A DNA stretch of 64,000 nt from Chitinophagaceae bacterium (GTDB taxonomy: Bacteria > Bacteroidota > Bacteroidia > Chitinophagales > Chitinophagaceae): the NCBI GenBank assembly GCA_016720825.1, contig JADKJV010000010.1, positions 122,715 to 186,714 of the forward strand, written 5' to 3'. Shown one piece after another: positions 8,657 through 16,239 of this stretch. A model generated the notes under the pieces. It searched no databases. It saw nothing but the letters and a program-made list of their open reading frames with translations, and was not told the origin of the DNA. Both the position numbers and the translations under genes were made by a program. Positions within the stretch are counted from its first letter, which is position 1. Every line of letters starts with the position of its first letter.

Positions 8657-9490
8657 ATGGCAGAACTTACCGCAATTGCCTCCCAAATCAGAAGAGATAT
8701 CGTAAGAATGGTACATGGCGCCAGCAGTGGCCATCCGGGTGGATCATTAGGTTGTACAGATTTTCTTACAGCACTTTATTTTAAAGTGATGAAACACAAC
8801 CCCGATTTCAACATGGATGCTGTAAATGAGGATGTTTTCTTCTTGTCCAATGGACACATTTCCCCGTTGTTCTACTCAACACTTGCCCGTTCGGGTTATT
8901 TCGACGTAAAAGAACTAGCAAGCTTCAGAAAACTGAATACACGACTGCAGGGACACCCTGCCACCCACGAACACCTGCCCGGTGTGCGTATTGCCAGTGG
9001 ATCTTTAGGACAAGGTATGAGTGTTGCAATCGGTGCTGCGCTTACAAAAAAATTAAATAAAGATTCCCATCTCGTATTTTCCCTGCATGGTGATGGTGAG
9101 TTGAATGAAGGCCAGATATGGGAAGCTGTATTATTTGCAGCCCACCACAAAGTGGACAATCTCATTTCCACCATTGACTGGAATGGCCAGCAAATTGACG
9201 GACCTACTGATAAAGTCATGAGCCTTGGTGATCTGAAAGCCAAGTTCGATGCTTTCGGATGGACCACACTCGAAATGCGCGGCAACGACATGGATGATGT
9301 TGTGGCTGTTTTAGAAAAAGCCAAAACACTGACCGGCCAGGGTAAGCCTATTGCAATCATGATGCATACCAGCATGGGTAAAGGCATTGATTTCATGGAA
9401 GGCACACATGAATGGCATGGTATCGCGCCGAATGATGAACAACTGGCGAAGGCGCTGGCGCAGTTACCGGAAACTTTGGGGGATTATTGA
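8657..9490 (+). CDS. transketolase, N-terminal (thiamine-diphosphate pyrophosphate-binding) subunit
   Basis: The N-terminal half of a split transketolase, which exchanges two-carbon units in the pentose phosphate pathway. In 277 residues it has ASSGHPGGSLGCTDFLTALY (about 24-43), the GSLGQGMSVAIGAAL segment and the ThDP/Mg motif HGDGELNEGQIWEA through TIDWNGQQIDG. The ending PETLGDY is typical of complete N-terminal subunits, so this is not a truncation. In many Bacteroidota the C-terminal subunit gene follows directly. Here a palindromic repeat (copy b) and a convergent permease gene follow, so the partner must lie elsewhere or is lost. Confidence 0.94.
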   Translation: MAELTAIASQIRRDIVRMVHGASSGHPGGSLGCTDFLTALYFKVMKHNPDFNMDAVNEDVFFLSNGHISPLFYSTLARSGYFDVKELASFRKLNTRLQGHPATHEHLPGVRIASGSLGQGMSVAIGAALTKKLNKDSHLVFSLHGDGELNEGQIWEAVLFAAHHKVDNLISTIDWNGQQIDGPTDKVMSLGDLKAKFDAFGWTTLEMRGNDMDDVVAVLEKAKTLTGQGKPIAIMMHTSMGKGIDFMEGTHEWHGIAPNDEQLAKALAQLPETLGDY

Positions 9491-9493
9491 AGA

Positions 9494-9637
9494 ATACAAA
9501 ATACAGAACCACAAAGGACACAAAGAAAATACACCCCGACTTCGCTAAGCTTCGTCGGGCACAGAAAGGCCACTAGGTTTAACTTAGTGGCCTTTCTGTA
9601 TTAGCTTAGTGATCTTTGTGGTTTTGTATTTTAAGTA
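9494..9637. repeat. dispersed ACCACAAAGG palindromic element, copy b (composite)
   Basis: An element of about 140 bp between convergent genes. Outer arms are ACCACAAAGGACACAAAG and CTTTGTGGTTTTGTATTT. The inner hairpin is AAAGGCCACTAGG with CTTAGTGGCCTTT. A small extra palindrome, CCCGACTTCG with CTTCGTCGGG (9537-9559), sits in the left arm. Closely resembles copy c at 13396, including the phrase GTATTAGCTTAGTGA. Confidence 0.85.
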
Positions 9638-9639
9638 TC

Positions 9640-10863
9640 TCACTCGCTACGCAAAGAAAACTCCGCTGCCGCTGCTTTCCTCGACGGAAACCACGAAGCA
9701 ATCAGCGCAATCACAAATACCGTTGCCCCCACCATCAGGAAATCGGTGAGTTTTAATTCAACCGGATAGTATTTGATCAGGAATGAACCGCCCTGTAATG
9801 GAATAAAAGGATGGTGTAATTGTATTTCAGCAATGATCCAGGCGATGAGCATACCTGCACCCGCTCCTATCGTGGCAATTAAAATCCCTTCTGATAAAAA
9901 TATTTTCTGGATCAGTGTACGGCTGCCGCCGAGTGCGTGGATGATGCTGATATCTTTTCTTTTTTCAAGTACCAGCATCGTGAGTGCCCCGATCATATTG
10001 AATGCAGCCACTACCAGGATAAGACAGAGAACACCGTAGATGGCCCAGCGTTCCACGTTCATGATAGAATAAAGACTCCGGTTTTGTTCGTATTTATTTT
10101 GCACCCTGGCTTTATCACCAAAAACGTCTTTCAACCGGCTGATCACCGGATCGGGATTGGACGGATCAGTAACAGCGATCTCGACAGAACTGTATTCATC
10201 GGGACCGAGTTCCAGTGCTTTCCTGACAAAATCAATATTGGTAAATGCATAGCGGTTATCAAAATCCTGCTGGATCATAAAGGCACCGGAAGGATGGATT
10301 TCATCATTGCTGATATCCCTGTACATATCCAGTTGTGCCGATTTCCCTTTCCGTGGCAGGTAAATATTCATTGTTTTCATCGGCTGGTCGGCCTGGATAA
10401 ACAATGCACCTTCCACCCCGATTCCCATCACCATATACGGATCATCGGCTTTGCCCAGTTTAAATTCACCGATTACTACATTTTTTTCAACACCGGTAAC
10501 ATAGCGGTAATTATCATCCACCCCTTTGAGTGTAACCATGCTCTGGTGATCTTCATATTGCACCAGCGCTTTTTCTTCCACTACCATTGAAAAATTCCGG
10601 ATGCCTTTCAGTCCCTGTATTTTTTGCAACTGGTCAGCCGTAACAGTGATCATCTTGCCTTCCGCGGGGATGATTTTTATATCCGTATAAAAAGAGGAGT
10701 ATAGAGATTTAACCAGTCCTTCAAAACCATTGAACACACTCAGCACCAGTACCAGTGCCGCTGTGCCGATAACAATCGCCGCAATGCTGATCCACGCGAT
10801 GATGTTGATCGCATTGGTGGATTTTTTTGCTTTGAAGTAGCGCCAGGCGAAGAGGAGGTTCAA
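9640..10863 (-). CDS. FtsX-like ABC transporter permease (LolC/LolE family)
   Basis: Permeases of this family work with a LolD-type ATPase to release lipoproteins from the inner membrane, or in related export. The 407 residues start MNLLFAWRYFKAKKSTNAIN, characteristic of LolC/E. TM1 is IIAWISIAAIVIGTAALVLV, followed by a periplasmic MacB-like domain (about 45-270). Three C-terminal TM segments include AIYGVLCLILVVAAFNMIGAL and ISIIHALGGSRTLIQKIFL. No ATPase gene is adjacent. It precedes rbfA on the same chromosome segment, separated by heptad repeats. Confidence 0.9.
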   Translation of the reverse strand: MNLLFAWRYFKAKKSTNAINIIAWISIAAIVIGTAALVLVLSVFNGFEGLVKSLYSSFYTDIKIIPAEGKMITVTADQLQKIQGLKGIRNFSMVVEEKALVQYEDHQSMVTLKGVDDNYRYVTGVEKNVVIGEFKLGKADDPYMVMGIGVEGALFIQADQPMKTMNIYLPRKGKSAQLDMYRDISNDEIHPSGAFMIQQDFDNRYAFTNIDFVRKALELGPDEYSSVEIAVTDPSNPDPVISRLKDVFGDKARVQNKYEQNRSLYSIMNVERWAIYGVLCLILVVAAFNMIGALTMLVLEKRKDISIIHALGGSRTLIQKIFLSEGILIATIGAGAGMLIAWIIAEIQLHHPFIPLQGGSFLIKYYPVELKLTDFLMVGATVFVIALIASWFPSRKAAAAEFSLRSE

Positions 10864-10865
10864 CA

Positions 10866-11081
10866 GTTCAACGGTTTAAGGGTTCAATTACTCAAGGGTT
10901 AAATTGTTCAATCAATTAGGAGTTCAAGGTTGGAAGTTGGAGGTTGGAGGTTAAACCCGAAAGGTTGAAGTTTCTTTAAAGAATCGTACAACAAAAACAT
11001 TTGAGGCGAGAAATTTTACGGTTCTTTCGTACGTACACTGCTGTAAACAACCTCCAACTTCCAACCTCCAACATCCAACCT
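10866..11081. repeat. intergenic block of degenerate 7-base repeats with inverted arms
   Basis: About 215 bp without a gene. From 10866 GTTCAA-type words recur (GTTCAACGG, GGGTTCAATT, TTGTTCAATC). At 10928-10955 the 7-mers TTGGAAG, TTGGAGG, TTGGAGG stand in tandem. At 11046-11080 their complements CCTCCAA, CTTCCAA, CCTCCAA, CATCCAA follow in tandem. The two sets are inverted and could pair around a spacer of about 90 bp. A further copy of the same words is at 16207-16238. Confidence 0.8.
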
Positions 11082-11451
11082 ATTCCTGTTCCGGCTTACT
11101 TTCCCCTCCAATCTTCTTAAACAACTCTTCCATCTTAAACACATGATCCAGCGTATCATCCTGGAAGAATTTGAGTACCGGTATGCTGCGGAGCTGGTGG
11201 CGCACGCGGGCGGCCAGTTCCTTTTTTATATCATGGTGTTTATCTTCAATTTTCTGCATAACACTGGCCGGGTCTTTTACCTGGAAAAGGCTCAGGTAAA
11301 CCCGGGCTTCCAGGAGGTCAGGCGTTATTTTAACGGATGAAATGGATACCATGCCACCGCCGAGCATATTTAAACCCAAACGCTGGAAAATGATGTTCAT
11401 TTCCTCGTTCAGCAGGCCTGCTATCTGTTTTTGTCTTTTTCCCTCTTCCAT
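11080..11451 (-). CDS. rbfA: 30S ribosome-binding factor RbfA
   Basis: RbfA binds the 30S subunit during 16S rRNA maturation and is needed in the cold. The 123-residue protein starts MEEGKRQKQIAGLLNEEMN and has the KH-like core VSISSVKITPDLLEARVYLS and RHQLRSIPVLKFFQDDTLDHV, the conserved RbfA C-terminal motif. The acidic/Lys tail ends GGESKPEQE. Full length. No nusA-infB neighbours are visible; it stands alone between the lolE-type gene and the divergent ABC exporter. Confidence 0.95.
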   Translation of the reverse strand: MEEGKRQKQIAGLLNEEMNIIFQRLGLNMLGGGMVSISSVKITPDLLEARVYLSLFQVKDPASVMQKIEDKHHDIKKELAARVRHQLRSIPVLKFFQDDTLDHVFKMEELFKKIGGESKPEQE

Positions 11452-11503
11452 ATATGTAAAATAGGATTAATTCGGTCAAATAACACCCCTTACCGGTTAT
11501 TGG

Positions 11504-11535
11504 TTTGGGGTGAGGGTGTAAAATTAGTTACTTTG
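11504..11535 (+). promoter_or_regulatory. candidate promoter of the ABC exporter gene
   Basis: TTTG at 11504-11507 and TTACTTTG at 11528-11535 are separated by 20 bp. This is close to the Bacteroidota consensus TTTG-N19/21-TAnnTTTG (one mismatch). The ATG at 11561 is 25 bp downstream. Confidence 0.6.
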
Positions 11536-11560
11536 CCCCGTTTCCCCGGGAACAAACATC

Positions 11561-13387
11561 ATGAAGCAATATTCAAGGATTTTCAGGTATTTAAGGAACT
11601 ATAAAGGAAAGATTGGCGCGTATTTCCTGTCGACCTTAATGAGCATCGTTTTCTCCATCGTGTCCATTGGCATGCTCATGCCTTTCCTGAACCTGATTTT
11701 TAACGATCCGCGGCCGGAATGTGCCAACTGCGGGGTCAGTACCAAGTCGAGCGGGAACCCCATGATCACGGCGGTGAACGATTTCCTGACTGACAATGTG
11801 AACCTCCATGGCAAGGTGAAAACCCTGGGCATCATCTGCCTGATGATGATAGCGTTTATCATTCTCAAAAATGTATTCCTCTACCTTTCTTATTATATCC
11901 TGAACCCGCTGAAGAATAAAATCGTGAATGAACTGCGGGAAGAAGTGTATGACAAAGTGCTGAAATTGCCGATCGGGTTTTTCAATGAAAAAAGAAAAGG
12001 CGATCTCCTCAGCCGGATGACCACCGATATTGGTGAAGTGGAAGGCTCACTGGTGGGTACACTGGAAGGCTGGATCCGCGACCCGATGACCATCATTGTT
12101 ACATTAATCGCGTTGTTTGCCATCAGTCCGCGGCTGACGTTATTCCTGCTGATATTAATTCCCGTGATCGGACTGGTGATCGGACGCATTACGCGTTCGC
12201 TTAAAAAACATTCACAGGAAGTGGCTGTAAAATATGGCGAAACATTGTCCACACTCGATGAAACCCTGGGTGGACTGCGGGTGATCAAAGCATTTAATAT
12301 TGAAAGACTCCTGCGTGCCCGCTTTGTAAAAAACAATGCTGACCTGCTGGCAGCTAAGAATAAAATCGGTTATCGCCGCGACCTGGCCTCACCTGTATCA
12401 GAAGTCATGGGTGTGATGCTTTTTGCCGCGATATTATATTACGGCGGCAGCCTGGTACTGAATAAAGAAATTGCACTGGAAGCTTCTGCATTTATCGGCT
12501 ATCTCGGTATCTTCTATAATATCATCAACCCGGCCAAGGCCCTGTCAACTTCATTCAGCAATATGCGCAAAGGTTCGGCGGCTATTGCCCGGATTGAAGA
12601 AGTGTTGCAGACACCGGTAACGGTAGATGACAATCCCAACGGCAAACAACTGGTGCAGTTCACCGACCGGATTGAATTCCGCAATGTTGGTTTTGCTTAT
12701 GAAGATGCCGTAATCCTTTCTGATGTGAACCTGGTTGTTGAAAAAGGTAAAACCATTGCGCTGGTTGGTTCCAGCGGTGCCGGTAAATCAACCCTGGCCG
12801 ACCTGGTGCCCCGATTCCATGATGTGAGTTCCGGCGAATTGCTGGTGGATGGCACGAATATCAAAGACTATTCACTCAAAACCGTCCGCGCCCAGATGAG
12901 TATCGTTACCCAGGAACCTATCCTGTTCAATGATACCATTCTCAATAATATCAGGCTCGGTAAACCTGAAGCTACCGATGAAGAAGTGATAGAAGCAGCC
13001 AAAGCAGCCAATGCACATGAATTTATCATCCGAAAGGAAGACGGGTACAATTCCAATATCGGTGACCGCGGCACCAAACTCAGCGGCGGTGAAAGACAGC
13101 GCCTGACCATTGCCCGTGCCTTATTAAAAAATCCCCCGATACTTATTCTGGATGAAGCCACTTCATCCCTCGATACCGAAAGCGAACGCCTGGTACAGGA
13201 TGCCATCAACCACATGATGAAGAACCGCACCAGTATTGTAATCGCCCACCGCTTAAGCACGATCCGCCATGCACATGAAATCATTGTGCTGCAGAAAGGA
13301 AGGATTGTGGAAAGAGGAACCCATGAGGAACTGATGAACCAGCAGGGTTTTTACAGGAGGCTGGTGGAGATGCAGGAGGTGAGGTAG
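11561..13387 (+). CDS. ABC transporter, ATP-binding/permease (MsbA-like exporter)
   Basis: A half-size exporter, 608 residues: six-helix transmembrane domain (about 15-330) and nucleotide-binding domain (about 365-605). Motifs seen are Walker A LVGSSGAGKSTLADLV, the signature KLSGGERQRLTIARAL, Walker B PILILDEATSSLDTESE and the switch VIAHRLSTI. MsbA-type proteins flip lipid A or other lipids across the inner membrane. The order of motifs fits, but the substrate is not proven. An extracellular loop has an unusual Cys pair (ECANCG, about residues 54-59). It ends at a palindromic repeat. Confidence 0.92.
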   Translation: MKQYSRIFRYLRNYKGKIGAYFLSTLMSIVFSIVSIGMLMPFLNLIFNDPRPECANCGVSTKSSGNPMITAVNDFLTDNVNLHGKVKTLGIICLMMIAFIILKNVFLYLSYYILNPLKNKIVNELREEVYDKVLKLPIGFFNEKRKGDLLSRMTTDIGEVEGSLVGTLEGWIRDPMTIIVTLIALFAISPRLTLFLLILIPVIGLVIGRITRSLKKHSQEVAVKYGETLSTLDETLGGLRVIKAFNIERLLRARFVKNNADLLAAKNKIGYRRDLASPVSEVMGVMLFAAILYYGGSLVLNKEIALEASAFIGYLGIFYNIINPAKALSTSFSNMRKGSAAIARIEEVLQTPVTVDDNPNGKQLVQFTDRIEFRNVGFAYEDAVILSDVNLVVEKGKTIALVGSSGAGKSTLADLVPRFHDVSSGELLVDGTNIKDYSLKTVRAQMSIVTQEPILFNDTILNNIRLGKPEATDEEVIEAAKAANAHEFIIRKEDGYNSNIGDRGTKLSGGERQRLTIARALLKNPPILILDEATSSLDTESERLVQDAINHMMKNRTSIVIAHRLSTIRHAHEIIVLQKGRIVERGTHEELMNQQGFYRRLVEMQEVR

Positions 13388-13395
13388 AACGATAA

Positions 13396-13499
13396 ATATA
13401 TTTTACCACAAGGGACACAAAGAACATACACACAAAGGCCACTAAGTTAAAGCTTAGTGGCCTTTGTGTATTAGCTTAGTGACCTTTGTGGTTTTGTAT
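13396..13499. repeat. dispersed ACCACAAAGG palindromic element, copy c (composite)
   Basis: Sits between two convergent genes. Outer arms are TTTTACCACAAGGGACACAA and ACCTTTGTGGTTTTGTATTT. The central hairpin is AAAGGCCACTAAGTT with AGCTTAGTGGCCTTT. The right part GTGTATTAGCTTAGTGACC nearly matches copy b at 9494. Confidence 0.85.
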
Positions 13500-14672
13500 T
13501 TAACTCTTCAACACTTCTCTCGATATCACAATCTTCTGTATCTCACTCGTCCCTTCCCCTATCGTACACAATTTTGCATCCCGGTAAAATTTCTCCACCG
13601 GAAAATCCTTGGTGTATCCGTAGCCACCAAAAACCTGCACCGCATCATTCGCTACTTTCACAGCCACTTCGCTGGCATAGTATTTAGCCATCGCAGCTTC
13701 TTTGGTCATGGGCAGATGGCGGTTCTTTAAATCGCAGGCCTGGAGAATGAGCAATTCAGCGGCTGCGATTTCAGTAGCCATATCTGCCAGTTTGAAAGAG
13801 ATGCCCTGGAAACTGCTGATAGGCTGGTCGAACTGGTAACGTTCCTGGGAATATTTTACCGCTGCTTCGTAAGCACCTTTGGCAATACCGAGTGCGAGGG
13901 AAGCAATGGATATCCTGCCGCCATCCAATACTTTCATGGCCTGCTTGAATCCATCACCCACTTCACCTAAACGATTGCTGTCGGGGATGCGGCAATTATC
14001 AAATATCATCTCGGCCGTTTCGCTGGCGCGCATGCCGAGTTTGTTTTCTTTTTTACCACCACTGAAGCCGGGTGTACCGCGCTCCACAACAAACGTGGTT
14101 GAATTATTTTTTGCGCGGGGTTCACCGGTACGGCAAACCACTACAGCGATATCACCGGTAATACCATGGGTAATCCAGTTCTTGGTTCCATTGATGATCC
14201 AGTCATTGCCATCTTTTACAGCCGTACATCTCATATTCCCTGCATCACTGCCGGTATTGGCTTCCGTCAAACCCCAGGCACCGATCCAATCGGCAGTAGC
14301 CAGTTTGGGTAACCATCTTTTTTTCTGTTCCTCATTACCGAAAGTGAGGATATGACCTGTGCAAAGTGAATTATGCGCGGCTAAACTGAGTCCGACGGAG
14401 CCGCAGACTTTCGCTACTTCTTCTATGATTGTTTTGTATTCGTAATAAGTCATGCCCGCGCCGCCGTATTCTTCCGGCACCAGCACACCCATCATACCCA
14501 GTTTGCCCATTTTTTTAAATACGTCTACCGGGAAAACCTGGCTTTCATCCCAATCCATCACGTGGGGTTTGATTTCCTGACGGGCAAAATCACGGGCCAT
14601 ATGTGCTACCTGCTGGTAAGTTCTGATATCTGGAAATGCATAGTTGTTGGTTAAAGCTGAAAAATGTGCCAC
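13500..14672 (-). CDS. acyl-CoA dehydrogenase
   Basis: An FAD enzyme that introduces the alpha-beta double bond in acyl-CoA, in fatty acid or branched-chain amino acid breakdown. The 390 residues contain the FAD/substrate signature WGLTEANTGSDAGNMRCTAV, NWITHGITGDIAVVVCRTG, QVFGGYGYTKDFPVEKFYRDAK and the short-chain-type active-site GEGTSEIQKIVISREVL with the catalytic Glu. The start is GTG, directly after an in-frame TAA. This GTG lies inside a 10-bp inverted repeat (see separate entry). Full length. Chain-length specificity cannot be read from sequence alone. Confidence 0.94.
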   Translation of the reverse strand: MAHFSALTNNYAFPDIRTYQQVAHMARDFARQEIKPHVMDWDESQVFPVDVFKKMGKLGMMGVLVPEEYGGAGMTYYEYKTIIEEVAKVCGSVGLSLAAHNSLCTGHILTFGNEEQKKRWLPKLATADWIGAWGLTEANTGSDAGNMRCTAVKDGNDWIINGTKNWITHGITGDIAVVVCRTGEPRAKNNSTTFVVERGTPGFSGGKKENKLGMRASETAEMIFDNCRIPDSNRLGEVGDGFKQAMKVLDGGRISIASLALGIAKGAYEAAVKYSQERYQFDQPISSFQGISFKLADMATEIAAAELLILQACDLKNRHLPMTKEAAMAKYYASEVAVKVANDAVQVFGGYGYTKDFPVEKFYRDAKLCTIGEGTSEIQKIVISREVLKS

Positions 14673-14696
14673 TTATCCTTGCGAACAAGTGGCACA
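14665..14696 (-). promoter_or_regulatory. inverted repeat enclosing the GTG start of the acyl-CoA dehydrogenase gene
   Basis: TGTGCCACTT (14665-14674) and AAGTGGCACA (14687-14696) are perfect complements with a 12-base loop. In the minus-strand mRNA the second arm contains the GTG start codon (14670-14672) in AAGTGGCAC. The hairpin could hide the start codon, or the site could be a protein operator. Confidence 0.6.
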
Positions 14697-14808
14697 GTGG
14701 GCCGTCAATAATGTGCAAGCAATCGTAGGTAATGCAATCATTAAAGGCAGGTGCAAGTTAAGGGAAATTCAGGTGAAGCTAACAACCGTTAGTGTAAAAT
14801 ATTTGCCA

Positions 14809-15591
14809 CTACTCCCTGATTTCCAGTTTAAGCCGGTCATACGCCAGGTTCACTCCTTCCGGCAATTCCGACTGAACGAGGGCGTGGGTGCCCAGCTGGT
14901 GGGATATATGGGTGAACCAGGCTTCAGGGATTTTGAGTTCCTGCGCCATATCGATCGCTTCCCCCAATGAGAAATGGGAAATATGTTTGTTTTTGCGGAG
15001 GGCATTCAGCACCAGCACCCGGCTGCCACGGATTTTATCTTTCTCTCCTTCATCAATCCGGTTGGCATCGGTGATATAGGTAAAATTACCGAAACGGAAC
15101 CCCAGTACCGGCATTTTCAGGTGCCATACCAGTATTGGTATAACCGGGATATCACCCACCCAAAAAGGTTCAAGGGTAATGGTATGCAGGTTGAGTTCGG
15201 GGATACCGGGATAACGGGTATCGCTGAAGGCATAATAAAAATCGCGGCGGAGGGCTTCTTCAGTCAGCGAGTCGGCATAAATATCCATCGGTTTTTTGTG
15301 ATGGAAATTATAAGCCCGGATATCATCCAGTCCGGCCATGTGGTCTTTATGCGGATGGGTAAACAAAATCGCATCCAGCTTTCTTACTTTTTCACGGAGC
15401 ATCTGGTATCGGAAATCGGGACCGGTATCTACAACCAAAGAAGTATTGGCCGAACTGACCAGGATGCTTGACCGCAGCCGTTTATCTTTTTTATCGGGGG
15501 ATGTACAGACTTCGCAGTCGCAGCCAATCATGGGAACACCGCTGGAGGTGCCGGTTCCAAGAAAAGTTATGGTGAGTGGCGGACAAATCAC
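14809..15591 (-). CDS. MBL-fold metallohydrolase, PhnP-like
   Basis: A metallo-beta-lactamase-fold hydrolase of 260 residues. The N-terminus FLGTGTSSGVPMIGCDCEVC includes the GCDCEVC cysteines that form the structural zinc site in PhnP-type phosphodiesterases. The dinuclear metal motif is THPHKDHMAGLDDIRAYN. Later ligands are visible in VWHLKMPVLGFRFGNFTYITDAN and FTHISHQLG. PhnP acts on cyclic ribose phosphates in phosphonate use, but no phn genes are near, so the role here is open. The start is ATG, with IC-rich MICPPLTITFLG. It follows the acyl-CoA dehydrogenase upstream region by about 135 bp, and no operon is evident. Confidence 0.88.
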   Translation of the reverse strand: MICPPLTITFLGTGTSSGVPMIGCDCEVCTSPDKKDKRLRSSILVSSANTSLVVDTGPDFRYQMLREKVRKLDAILFTHPHKDHMAGLDDIRAYNFHHKKPMDIYADSLTEEALRRDFYYAFSDTRYPGIPELNLHTITLEPFWVGDIPVIPILVWHLKMPVLGFRFGNFTYITDANRIDEGEKDKIRGSRVLVLNALRKNKHISHFSLGEAIDMAQELKIPEAWFTHISHQLGTHALVQSELPEGVNLAYDRLKLEIRE

Positions 15592-15628
15592 ACCACAAAG
15601 TTAGATTAAAATACGGGCGTTAAATAAA

Positions 15629-15916
15629 TCAGGGTTTGTTTTCCTCGATCTCGAGTTTGGCAACCAGCTCGCGGTAAAGTTTCAGTGATTCGGGACTGAG
15701 CAGCTCACTATCCAGGATCAACTGGGGAATCAGATCCATCAGGGTGTTGATCCTTCCTTCTGTTTGCAGGAATTTATTCAGCACCACCACTTTCTTCTGT
15801 TCCAGGATACAATAACCGCTCTGGAAGGTTCCCCTTTCGTAACGGAGGATATAACCGGCTTCAGTTGGGATGGATTCCAGTTTATCGAGATTGTGCTGTG
15901 TAAACTTCAGGTTCAA
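15629..15916 (-). CDS. hypothetical protein (95 aa)
   Basis: Not recognised. A small soluble protein of mixed alpha/beta character: N-terminal MNLKFTQHNLDKLESI, a central GYILRYERGTFQSGYCI with one Cys and the strand KKVVVLNKFL, then helices DLIPQLILDSELLSPESLKL. It has no signal peptide or membrane segment. It starts 38 bp from the start of the PhnP-like gene's upstream flank on the same strand (that gene begins at 15591), so the pair may be cotranscribed. Heptad repeats begin right at its start codon. Confidence 0.75.
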   Translation of the reverse strand: MNLKFTQHNLDKLESIPTEAGYILRYERGTFQSGYCILEQKKVVVLNKFLQTEGRINTLMDLIPQLILDSELLSPESLKLYRELVAKLEIEENKP

Positions 15917-16239
15917 TGTTGAGTGTTGAATGTTGAATATTGAATGAAATACAGGGCAAATTTACTTTTAATTGGAGGAGGAATAATTTCAAGTTTTCAA
16001 ATCTTATCCACAAAGCGTTTATAAATACCTTTTTATCGCAGAACCCTTGTAAGTCAAAATTCAAAAATCAAAATTAAAAACAGTACCCTGACCCTGAAGC
16101 AGAACTTTCATATCGCTTCAGGGCAAGCCCTCGATCATTACAAACTTTTCGGGAAAGACAACGTTATTCATGAAATTTCAAAAAGAAGGACACTACGAAT
16201 AACACGAAACCTCCAACATCCAACTTCCAACCTCCAACC
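15908..16239. repeat. gene-free stretch with three tracts of 7-base repeats
   Basis: About 320 bp without a credible gene. At 15911-15945 TTGAGTG, TTGAATG, TTGAATA, TTGAATG occur in tandem. At 16053-16078 GTCAAAA, TTCAAAA, ATCAAAA, TTAAAAA occur in tandem. At 16207-16238 CCTCCAA, CATCCAA, CTTCCAA, CCTCCAA occur in tandem. The remainder is AT-rich with no clear promoter or terminator. Confidence 0.8.
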
